Below the pieces are notes generated by a model that saw nothing but the letters and a program-made list of their open reading frames with translations, was not told the origin of the DNA and searched no databases. A stretch of 64,000 nucleotides of DNA from Ananas comosus. Its lineage: Eukaryota; Streptophyta; Magnoliopsida; Poales; Bromeliaceae. Positions within the stretch are counted from its first letter, which is position 1, and every line of letters begins with the position of its first letter. Where the stretch lies: the NCBI RefSeq assembly GCF_001540865.1, contig NC_033621.1, positions 2,761,439 through 2,825,438 of the forward strand. Direction: 5' to 3'. Below are positions 1-9,706 of the stretch, piece after piece. The position numbers and the translations under genes are program-made.

Positions 1-775
1 CAAGAAATTTCTGTTGTGTCTAAGGACCGTGTTGGTGTCGCAGCCGTCCCGTTATGCCAATGATTGGCAGGAACATGGCACAGCGGCACGCTCCATGCCA
101 GTGGTAAAGTATGGCACGGCAGCATGTCCCGTGCCAATGTTGGTTGGCACGATACTCCATGCCAGTGGCACATAATCACGCACATTGGCATAAATTGGTA
201 TAATTTTTGTGAAATAGTTTTTTTATGAAGAAAATAATTTCTTAAGAGTGTTTAAATGCCTCTAATATTCTTAAAAATAGTCCAAATAGTGACATTTTAC
301 AAAATTTAGCATGAATATAATAGCAAATATCTTAATAAATCAAGAATATAATTTTAACAAGATATGAAATTGCACTTACGAAGACAAAATTATAGTCATA
401 ATTGAAGAAAAATTTTTACTTTACTATTACTAAATATAAAATGATAAAAAAATTTGGTGGCAATCGTCGTAAAACAAATTGATCCAATAATACCCAAGGA
501 CTCTCTGTTTGCACAAAAAAATATTATTAAAATTATAAGATCTGCATGCTTTAAGTTCAAAAAATCATTATAATACTTTTTTATCTAAAAAAACTTTAAA
601 AGAAACTTAAAAAAATAAAAAAAAAGACGTATTTTCTCAATACGGTTTGCCACATCTCCGTGCCGCATGCCAGCATGGCCTTGGCACGGTATAGCACGAG
701 CAGCATAGGATGTCGGCATGGCCTTGGCACGGTGTGGCTAGAGCAGCACAGGGCATCATGGGCAATCCTTGATAA
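1..775. repeat. GGCACG/CGTGCC-rich repeat entering from the left edge
   Basis: Two GC-rich ends (1-175 and 650-770) full of GGCACGG, ATGCCA and CATGGC motifs in both orientations enclose an AT-rich centre. The right end (CATGGGCAATCCTTG) looks like a hAT-type terminus. The left terminus is outside the window, so classification is tentative. Confidence 0.45.
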
Positions 776-1014
776 CTGTTATATTATTGGTTGGTCATAG
801 CATGGATAAAAAAACATCCCTTTTCTAATGTTTTACTTCATATTTTCTTTATCATAGAGTTCCTTCGTAGCAAATTCAAGAGCCTTGAAACTTGTTTAAC
901 TGTAGTACTGCACTTATTGCTTTATCAAGTACAACTTAATTTACTTAAGATTTTGTATATGTTTTAGGGTGTGTGTGTGTGTGTATATATATATATAGCT
1001 TTTATGTTTTTAAA

Positions 1015-1148
1015 AGTACCAAGTTATTGATGCTTGTAGATTTTTAGCCATTGGATTAAAAGATATGCGGTTAGGATGATGTGGGCCCCTTAGAGTTGAG
1101 TGGGTGGTTGGTTGAATAGTATAATCTAATGGTTGAATATATATATAG
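1015..1148 (+). mobile_element. Partial short-core foldback MITE
   Basis: Contains TGCGGTTAGGATGATGTGGG and GTTGAGTGGGTGGTTGGTTG, the short core. The right part is replaced by (TA)n and the next MITE. Confidence 0.5.
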
Positions 1149-1674
1149 TAGGTCTTGTGTGCTATTAGGAGCACGGAGGCCTCCGTGCTCCTAAGCCGTT
1201 TACGATCATGGAGCTTCCAAATCGACAATCGGCTACGTTAGATTTGATCTAGCGTATTTGAAATATTTAGAAAATAAATTTTGTGATTTTTCGGTATCAT
1301 TTACCTAACGATCAAAAGAGTTCAAAATCAACAATTTTTAATGGTTGATGTATACTATTTGCACATTGAACGGTGTATAAGTATTTAAATCAGATAAAAT
1401 TTTGATAGAAATTTTTTTATACTATTTACAGCAAGATCAATATCTCTAATCGAAAATTTTAGTGCTGTATCACTAATTTTAGATTTTTATTTTCAGCCGT
1501 TGATTTTAACCTTTTCCGATCGTAGAAATGATTCAAAATATCCAAAATTTAATTTTATACGCTGCAAATACTAACAAGTCTAACGGACAGCGATCAATCG
1601 ATCGGAATCTCCCCTATATCCGAAAACGTCTTAGGCACGGAGACTCCGTGGCTCCTAATAACACACAAACCTAC
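1148..1674 (+). mobile_element. Foldback MITE, long-core family, GGAGCACGG terminus
   Basis: Inverted ends GTAGGTCTTGTGTGCTATTA and complement of GTAGGTTTGTGTGTTATTA. Just inside the left end is a perfect 24-bp palindrome (1168-1191, GGAGCACGGAGG and its inverse). The core begins near GGAGCTTCCAAATCGAC and is itself a long inverted repeat (ATTTGAAATATTTAGAAAAT-type arms). Preceded by a (TA)n tract. Confidence 0.75.
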
Positions 1675-1722
1675 ACTAAATAATATATAACTATAATATA
1701 TATATATTATATATAATCATAA

Positions 1723-2217
1723 GCTCTGTGCTCTCAGGAGCACGGACCCTCCGTGCCCTGAGCTTCGAGATGACTACTAATCGACGATCGGCGCTCCTTT
1801 AGACTTGATCTAGAGCTATTTGAATATTAGAAAATAATTTTCATTTTTTTTTTTTCTGAATCATATCTACAATCAAAGGATTAAAATAATAATTAACCCT
1901 GAATAAAATTTATTAAAAAGTGGTGATTTAGCACCAAAATTTACTCATTAAAATATTGATCTTCTTAATTAAAAGAATTTTAACAAAAATTTCATCTGAT
2001 TTGAATACTTCTACCCGTTAAATTTGAAAACGACAGATATCAACATAAAATTATGATTTTATCCTTCAATCACTTTAGATAAATGATATCAAAAAACGCA
2101 AAAATTATTTCTTAACTTCATAAATACCTTAGATCAATGTTACCGGAGAGCGATCACTCGACTCAAATTCATCAAAACGCTAGAGACGGAACCATCCGGG
2201 CCCTGGAGAGACAGAGC
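1723..2217 (+). mobile_element. Foldback MITE, long-core family, GCTCTGTGCTCTC terminus
   Basis: Ends GCTCTGTGCTCTCAGGAGCA and complement of GCTCTGTCTCTCCAGGGCCC, with an imperfect palindrome CAGGAGCACGGA...TCCGTGCCCTG near the left. Internal arms (GACTTGATCTAGAGCTATTT) align with the other long-core copies. Lies between two (TA)n tracts. Confidence 0.7.
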
Positions 2218-2224
2218 CCTGCCT

Positions 2225-2225
<1 letters not shown>

Positions 2226-2278
<53 letters not shown>
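2226..2278. repeat. (TA)n microsatellite between MITEs
   Basis: About 50 bp of pure TA repeat between the foldback MITEs at 1723-2217 and 2281-2505. Confidence 0.85.
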
Positions 2279-2280
<2 letters not shown>

Positions 2281-2281
<1 letters not shown>

Positions 2282-2505
2282 AGGACTATTATTCTCTTAT
2301 GAGTATAGAATTCTTAATACTCAGAAGTTTTTGACCATTGGATAAAAGAATGTGCGGTTAGGATGATAGTGATTTTCTAGGGTTGAGTGGGTGGTTGGTT
2401 GAATAGTATATTATAACAGATGGAAATAGTCAAAGGAATAAATTTAACAATCAAAAATTTATGAGTACAAAAATATTTATACTCATAAAATTATAGTAGC
2501 TCTCT
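2281..2505 (+). mobile_element. Foldback MITE, short-core family, TTATGAGTA terminus
   Basis: About 225 bp, between the (TA)n at 2228 and TATATATTTTATAG. Left CTATTATTCTCTTATGAGTA, right TATACTCATAAAATTATAGT. Short core GTGCGGTTAGGATGATAGTG, then GGTTGAGTGGGTGGTTGGTT. Confidence 0.7.
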
Positions 2506-2539
2506 TTATATATTTTATAGAGAGAGGGATGGAGTAGGG

Positions 2540-3072
2540 CTACTATACCCTTATAAGTATAGAGCCTTTCGTACTCATAAGTTGTTTTAGATGATGGAGT
2601 TTCTGAATCGAAGATTCACTTCGTTAAATATGATCTAGAGTAATTGAAGCTTCTAAACAAATAAATTTTGTAATTTTTCGAAATCATAATAAATTTCATT
2701 AAGCAGGGATAAAATGAACGATCAAAATCGAACGACGTCCTAAAAATAGATGATCGAATTCTTCAATTTAAGATCGGAGTTATTAATCTTTATGTAGATA
2801 ATGAGTAGAATTTTCTATCAAAAATTCAACTGATTCTGATTTTTTTACATCGTTAAACTAGCAAGTATCATATACCAACCGTTAGAAATTATCAATTTTG
2901 AGATCTTTTGATCGCAAGATAAATAATATCAAGAAATTATAAAATTTGATTTTTAGAAGTTTTAAATACTCTAGATAACGTTTAACGGTATGGATCGTCG
3001 ATTCGGAAGCTTTATCTTCGAAAACGATTTATGAGTACGAAGGCGATCTTACTCATAAGAATGTAGTAGCCG

Positions 3073-3073
<1 letters not shown>
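2540..3073 (+). mobile_element. Foldback MITE, long-core family, CTACTATA...ACTCATAAG terminus
   Basis: Ends GGGCTACTATACCCTTATAA and complement of CCGGCTACTACATTCTTATG. The core (AATATGATCTAGAGTAATTG near the left, TACTCTAGATAACGTTTAAC near the right) forms inverted arms over 100 bp long. Followed at once by (CT)n(TA)n. Confidence 0.75.

Positions 3074-3127
<54 letters not shown>
3074..3127. repeat. (CT)n(TA)n microsatellite between MITEs
   Basis: CT repeats turn directly into TA repeats, with a long-core MITE ending on the left and a short-core MITE starting on the right. Confidence 0.85.
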
Positions 3128-3128
3128 G

Positions 3129-3350
3129 TCCGGTTGGGATACTATCGATAGCACCAAAGATTTGGTGCTATCAAGTTTTCTATCATTAGATTTAACCCTT
3201 TGATTATTTTTAGCCGTTAGATTATACTATTCAACTAACCACTCATTCAATCCTAGGAGGCCCACATCATCTTAATCATATATTTTGCAATCTAAAGGCT
3301 AAAAAACTAATAGCACCAATAACTTAGTGCTATTGATAGTATTCCAGTCT
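3129..3350 (-). mobile_element. Foldback MITE, short-core family, ATACTATCGATAG terminus
   Basis: Ends GTTGGGATACTATCGATAGC and complement of ACTGGAATACTATCAATAGC. The short core is on the minus strand (AACTAACCACTCATTCAATC on plus). Flanked by (TA)n on both sides. Confidence 0.7.
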
Positions 3351-3599
3351 ATATATATATATTCTTTTCTTGGCCCCTTTGTTGCTGTTGAAAGAGGTAG
3401 CTCAGGGTCTAAATCACCTTGGCATGGTCATGTAACATGTATGTGTTGTTTCTCCACACATGTAGATTACAACAATGGAGGAATTGACATGTTCACTAGA
3501 AAGAAAATTAAGGGAAAAGTAAGATATTTTTGTATCCTTGAAATTGGAGATAGCCATTCGCGGAAAAAAAAAAAAAAAAAGAAGAAGATTTCCTAACTA

Positions 3600-6500
3600 G
3601 TAAGCTGAAAAAAATTCTCTAAAATTTGCCAATCGGAATTCGAAAGAAAGAGTTGTACAAATGTTAAACAAATGTCCAAGTCATTGCATCTCTCTCCAAA
3701 ATTCAACTGATATATGAATGTATGAGATGTTTATAGCAGCATACTGTATTAGATCCCTGTTTGAAACAAAACAGATTATCTTTTATGCATTATCACAAAA
3801 AAAGAAAATACTTTAATACAACCTGATAGAATTTTAAGATTTCAATTCACAGAAGAAAATCTTGATACTGCACTAGTTATTACTTGATAACTGTAGGTCT
3901 TGCGAATTGTTAAATATAAAAATTTATAAACACCATTCTCTTACAGCTTAAGTTTAAGTTTTTAAAGTACAACGATTGTTTTACTTAGTATCAGAATAGG
4001 AGGTTTTGAATTCGAGTCACGCCGGGCTTCAAGTATTTTTAATTTTTTTTTATTTAATTTAAGTTGACGTTATGAGCCATACAAAAAGTTTCTAGTCCAG
4101 ACGTGAGGTGGACGAATATCCTGTAACTTTGTCCTTGTGTGACGATTTTGGATGCGGCATAATTACACGACGCAAACAATATCGAACACGACATGAAGTT
4201 ATAGAGAGAAGCTTGAAATCGACTAGACGTAGATCTCTTTAATCTGAAAATGACACAATATGATGATTTGAGATGATCTACATAAAAAATCTAAGTTATT
4301 AATGTTACAAGTATTTAAGACCGTATTAGTGTTGTTTGAGCGAAACTGTTTGTGAGATACTTGGGTAATATATTTTGGCGTGGTACAACTATTTTAGAAG
4401 CTAGTCCAAATTAATACTTAATTAATTAAGAAATTAGCAGATAAGAAGAAGAAGACATCTTCTTATGTCCTTTTTTTATATAATTTCAAATTGAAGAAGT
4501 ACAAATGGGGCAGCTTCGTCCAACCGTGATTAACATTATTATCTTGAGTGGTTACAATTGTTTAATTTTTCACTCCTCTTTTATTCCTCTCCCACCTTTT
4601 AATTTTTCTAATTATTATTAGCAAGCTGTTATTTTTTTGTCTTAGAAACTATTCGACCACCCTAAAATCGACACGTATTGGATTGCGAAATATATAATTC
4701 TAAGGGTTTGAATTGCTAATACTTTACTATTACACTTTGTAACCACAATGTATATAATAAGGATCGAGATAAACACCCACGTCACCTATATTATCAAATA
4801 ATGCTATAAATAAATAAACAAATTCATAATTTTTTTTTTCCCCCTTTCGCTCAACTTATTTTATATGATTACTATTTTTTTACATTCATTTACGAACTAA
4901 TCTTAAAAATATCTGCCCACGAGCACACACGCTTGAGGATCATAATGTTATAATTTAACTCTTTTTAATATATTTTGCATCTATGATTTGGTAGCTCAAT
5001 AATTATGTAAACATGTGTTTTGTATGGGGACACTGTCAACTATAGCCTATTATGAAATAGGCCCTCATACTTTATTTTATTTACTTTTAGATGCTATCTC
5101 AACTGTTAATTAGTTTTTTAATTATCTTAATCACTTCTTTGTTATAACCAAATTAAAATTTTGTTACATTTATCTACCATACTATTTATCAGCTATTAAC
5201 AGTTAAAAAAATTTGCATTTTTGATCAGCTAAAAAAAAGCTGTTCAAATAATTGAATCAACATAATTGCTATTGAGTCCTTACATAATCAAGGGGAATAA
5301 AACTTGAGTGTCAAAAATACTGTTTTTTTTTTTTTATGAAAAAAAACAAAGACTCTATTGAGCTATTGTTTGTTTACCAATCCATACACTGTACTTTAAA
5401 TCTATTATTTTTAGCTACTATATGATTTTTCTCTTTCCGAAGAATTTACTAAATTATCATGTTCTCACCAACCTCTATATTATAGAATAAATAAATCTAC
5501 TATATTAGATAGAAACTAATCATTTTATTAAAAGAAACTAGTTAGATCATCGGAATAAAAAATAAAATGAGCTTTCAAAAAGAGATATATTAGAGAAACT
5601 AAAAAAAACTTCTATACAATATATATTGTATAGTATAGTGCTATTAAGGCGAAAAAAATTAAAAATTTGAGGTGTTACCTTTACATTTTTATTTATATAT
5701 ATTTTTTCTGCCTATCAATTATAATTATCATCATATGCACCTTGTTCTTAATAAGAGATAGGAAACATAGAGACAACAAGTAGTGACCTTAATTCTCTCC
5801 TGTTCCTGGGAACCCTTATTTTTTTGGTATCTTTGCACGATCCTTGATGTCCAAAAACAAACATTTTAATCGAAAAAATGTGGTCTAAAAAATGGCAAAT
5901 GATGTCTCAGTTTGGGGCCTTTTTTTTTTTTTTTTTTGTAGCATATGAGTGGGGAATATTTCTTTTAATTATTATTTTTATTTATTATATATATTATTAT
6001 ATTATATTATATATTAACATTAATGGGGGTCGCACGAATGACCATTTTTGTGTGGAGATGGTGGGGCCCACCTGTCTCCCCATTGGACCATAGTACCGCG
6101 TGGGAGCCAATGGTATGTCCCCATTGGTTTATGGAGTGGGGCCCCACAATTTATCTAGTTTGTTATTGTTAGAGGGTTTTTTTTTTTTTTTTTTTTTTTT
6201 TTTGCAAATATTGAATTGGACATTGAATTTGGATAAATTTGGCCACAGTTAATAGCGATCAAAATTAGATACATTCGCCGTACCATTAAAGATAACAGTC
6301 CCACGAACGGATACAAAATAAAATTAGTATATTTCTTTGTTAGTTTAAGGTTTTGATTTGTTACGAGCGTTTTAACACGGTATCATAGCACAGTTCATAT
6401 TCTGGTGGCTCAATGGGATATGAAGTTGTTCATGCTATATACCAGCAATACTTAGCATTTGGATTGGGTCCATGTTGCTTCTGATTAGTAGCAGTTTAGC

Positions 6501-6948
6501 ACGTGATTTGATCCAAGTTCAACGTAATTAAAAACTCTAATTGATTTGATAGGTGGAGATGTCTACTTTGCACATTATATTATACAACTTAGTCCCTGTA
6601 AATTAGGGTTGCATTTTGGTGTTCGATCGAGTTCAGATAATAGCCTTTTAATTCATGCAAGTTTTGGTGCCCACGTAGGTCATTTTTGGTGGTGTTGGAT
6701 GAGATTGGGTCATCTTTGATCAAATGAATGGGTAATTTGATAAATAATTTGTGTTTTACGAACGAACGAGTTGAAAGGTAAGAACAGATATAAAAATAAC
6801 ATATTAAGAGAGATGAAAATAATTTTAAAACAATTATGCAAAAAAATGATTATAGGTTGGTTTTTTTATTGTGAAATTATAGCTGGAGAGTAGCCAGTTT
6901 GGTTCTCAATTCCAAACTATCAATATCTTTCCCAAATCCCTGCATGAT

Positions 6949-6950
<2 letters not shown>
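3600..6950. other. Intergenic, AT-rich, no gene
   Basis: Low-complexity AT-rich DNA with homopolymer runs, for example T-runs at 5923-5938 and 6179-6203. A small GC-rich palindromic patch (GTGGGGCCCAC, later TGGGGCCCCACA) lies at about 6061-6150. No coding region or bounded element identified. Confidence 0.6.

Positions 6951-6952
<2 letters not shown>

Positions 6953-6990
<38 letters not shown>
6953..6990. repeat. (CT)n(TA)n microsatellite
   Basis: Abuts the left end of the foldback MITE at 7000-7515. The mirror-image (TA)n(GA)n at 7517-7567 abuts its right end. Confidence 0.8.
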
Positions 6991-6992
<2 letters not shown>

Positions 6993-6999
6993 CCTATAA

Positions 7000-7515
7000 T
7001 TACGATTATCTTTATACTCATAAGTCATTTTCGATAATAAAACTTCCGAATCGATGATACATACCATTAAACATGATTTACAGCATTTAAAACTTCTAAA
7101 AATCAAATTTCATATTTTTTCAATATCATTTACCTTATGATAAAAAAATCTTAAAATTAAAAATTTTTAACGGCCAGTATAAAATACTTGCTAATTTAAC
7201 AGTGTAAAAGAATCAAAATTGACTGAATTTTTAATAGAAAATTATATGCATTATCTAAATAAAGATCAATAACTTCTATCTTAAATTGAAGAATCAGATC
7301 CTCTATTTTTAGTAGGCCGTTCAACTTTGATCCTTCATTTTATGCTTGCTTGATGGATTTTAATATAATTTCGATAAACTACGAATTTTTTTTTAAGAGT
7401 TTCAAATACTCTAGATCATATTTAACGGTATGAATCGTCAATTTGAAAGTTGCATTATCAAAAGTAACTTACAAGAGTACGAAGAGATCTATACTTATAC
7501 TCTTATAGTAACTCT
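7000..7515 (+). mobile_element. Foldback MITE, long-core family, ACTCATAAG terminus
   Basis: Between a (CT)n(TA)n tract and a (TA)n(GA)n tract. Contains TTTATACTCATAAGTCATTT at the left, TACTCTAGATCATATTTAAC in the right arm and CTTATACTCTTATAGTAA at the right. Same core as 2540-3073 and 53092-53555, about 80% alike by eye. Confidence 0.7.
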
Positions 7516-7519
7516 ACTC

Positions 7520-7569
<50 letters not shown>

Positions 7570-7571
<2 letters not shown>

Positions 7572-7735
7572 TGAGCTAGAATATTATTGGCAGGATGAGA
7601 ATAGTTTTACTATCAACTTTTTGATGATTAAATGTTTAGGGTTTAGGAAGGGTTGGTGAAAAATTGATAATCTAAGAATGAAAACATTGATAGTAAATAC
7701 TATTCATATATTATTAATAAATTACTAACTCAACT
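7570..7735 (+). mobile_element. Degraded short foldback MITE
   Basis: Ends GTTGAGCTAGAATATTATTG and complement of GTTGAGTTAGTAATTTATTA. The usual core is mostly missing. SINE copy 1 has inserted at its right end. Confidence 0.5.
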
Positions 7736-7747
7736 CCTATATAGAAA

Positions 7748-7905
7748 TGACCGACCGTTCCTAGAGCAAGTGGCAAAGGGCTTGGTGGTTGGTACCCGAG
7801 GTCCCAAGTTCGAATCCTAGTTGATTCACATTTCCAGCTAAGTTTATTTCTAAATGAAATAAATGAAACGAGTAGCATGCTACCTATCTCTCTCAAAAAA
7901 AAAAA
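7748..7905 (+). mobile_element. tRNA-derived SINE, copy 1
   Basis: A 158-bp element between perfect 24-bp direct repeats (7724-7747 and 7906-7929). The 5' part has tRNA-like Pol III promoter boxes: an A-box-like stretch AGCAAGTGGCAAAGGGCTTG and a B box around AGTTCGAATCC. It ends with the tail TGAAACGAGTAGCATGCTAC, CTATCTCTCTC and an A-run. The cloverleaf is not complete, so it is not a tRNA gene. Confidence 0.9.
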
Positions 7906-8711
7906 ACTAACTCAACTCCTATATAGAAACGTGTTTGTGTGTGTACTTAGCATGCCTGTGTCTCACTTAAACTAGATCCCTACTAATTGGGGATTCTAAT
8001 CCTGTACCCCTTTAAGTATGCTTTCCAATGCAGTCACAAAAATCACGTTAAGGATTGCTCTTCTTTTATTATTCCTACTAATACAACTCTGATTAAGGTG
8101 GCGCTAACAAAATAAATTTAAATGCTCAACCTTCGCTCTTTAAATGGAGAGGGCACATAGTTAATGGTGGTGTGAACGGTAAAAGAGATTTTGAATCACA
8201 GAATAAGTGAAGTAATTGACAATTGACATTAAACTTTCGGTTTTTAATTTGTTAGCGTGACTTTCACTTGAACTGATTGTATGGGTATCAGAGTTAGGGT
8301 GAGAAACAGAAGGTTGGATGTGAATGGCCCAATTTGATAAGTCATTTCATTTACATGCAAGTAAAAGAGAGGTTTTTTCATTGGAGTTGTGCACAATGAT
8401 TACTCTTGCTTAACTTACAAAATATTTCTTAGAATTGTGCCCAATTAAAAGTTCACAATCAGCTTAATCTTTTTTTAGTCTCTTTTGGATCAAAAGAGTT
8501 GAAACTTTGTCTCCTCTTCTTCATCTGGTCATTGGTGGATCTTCAAGTTGTGGGTCTTCAATTTGGTAAAACAGTTAAACCCTAAGACAATCATGATAAT
8601 TATTATGTACAAGCTAGTAATTATGAAACTCCTCTTGTTTATCAACTAAGCTTTTATGATGATTATATTTTATATTCATAAATATTGATCTTTTGATGAG
8701 TAGAAAATAGT

Positions 8712-9696
8712 AGTATCTTCAAATGGGGCGTATCGTACGAGTTAGGGAATGGAAGCACAATCAACTTTTGGACAGACTGCTAGCTGGTGCGAGAAAATCC
8801 CCCTACAATCATTATTTCCGGACTTGTATGACACGGCAACGCGCAAAAACATGAGAATTAAGGATTGCTTGACGTGTGACGGATGGAATTGGAACAAAAT
8901 AATAAGGAGAAACAGTTCTATTGAGTTCGGATCAAGGTCTAGCTTTTCAGCACTTAGGGGAAAGGATATCCGATTTTAGAGCAGATCAAAGGCCGGACAG
9001 AGTTTTGTGGAGGTACGTGGAGCTCTGACGGTCGATTCTCGGTGAAATCGACCTATTCAGCTTTGAATGATGGGGGTACGAGGGACGCCCGAGCAAACAA
9101 AATATGGAACCTTCGAATACCACTAAAAGTAAAAGTGTTTTGTTGGATCGTCCTCACGAAGAGGTCTCCGACGGTAGATAACTTGATTAAGAGAGGATGG
9201 GTCGGAAACACAGCTTGTGTGCTATGTGGGGTTGAAGAAGAATCGGTAGACCATTATTCACACAGTGCGTGTTTACTAGATTCCTAATGGTGATGACCTT
9301 GGATGGCATCCAGTCCGAGGATATTGGAAACGACGTGAAATTGGTCTGGGATATGTTGATGATTAGAAAAGGGCGCCAGACACAGAGCAATGGACTGACT
9401 AAACTTATAGCTTGCTGGTGGGTTACTTGGGAGGTCAGAAACAATATGATCTTTCGAAGGACTCCGACGAACCCACTATTAGCCATCAGCAAAATCAAGC
9501 AGTTAAAGTACATGTGGGGGCAAATTATCTCATCAAAGCAATCATTTTATTTTATTTTATTTTATTTTATTTATTTAGTTTTTTTTTTTTTTTTTTTTTA
9601 CTCACCTTGCTTGAGACCTACTGTTGCCTCACCCTTGTAGTCTAATTCATACTTCTACTGAATGAAACGGGTAGCGTGCTATCTTTATCTCAAAAA
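8712..9696 (+). mobile_element. 5'-truncated L1-type LINE, degenerate, with zf-RVT domain
   Basis: The element is flanked by the 10-bp direct repeat AGAAAATAGT (8702-8711 and 9697-9706) and ends in an A-rich tail. Frames broken by stops and frameshifts encode the C-terminal part of a LINE reverse transcriptase. A stretch near 9042-9260 reads KIWNLRIPLKVKVFCWIVL, then an RSPTVDNLIKRGW block and a CVLCG/EESVDH zinc knuckle (zf-RVT). A later frame has the aromatic WWVTWEVRNNMIF block. The 3' tail at 9657-9697 (TGAAACGGGTAGCGTGCTA, then TCTCAAAAAA) matches the tails of the SINEs in this window. Not functional. Confidence 0.85.
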
Positions 9697-9706
9697 AGAA
9701 AATAGT

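Noticed and set aside
3327..3596. 89-codon frame with a WHGHVT-like stretch
   Set aside because: It begins in a MITE end and finishes in a Lys run encoded by poly(A); a resemblance to an acetyltransferase motif was too short to support.
7748..7830. Possible tRNA gene (GGTTCGAATCC-like B box)
   Set aside because: No foldable cloverleaf, and the sequence is dispersed with an A-tail and target duplications, so it is the head of a SINE.
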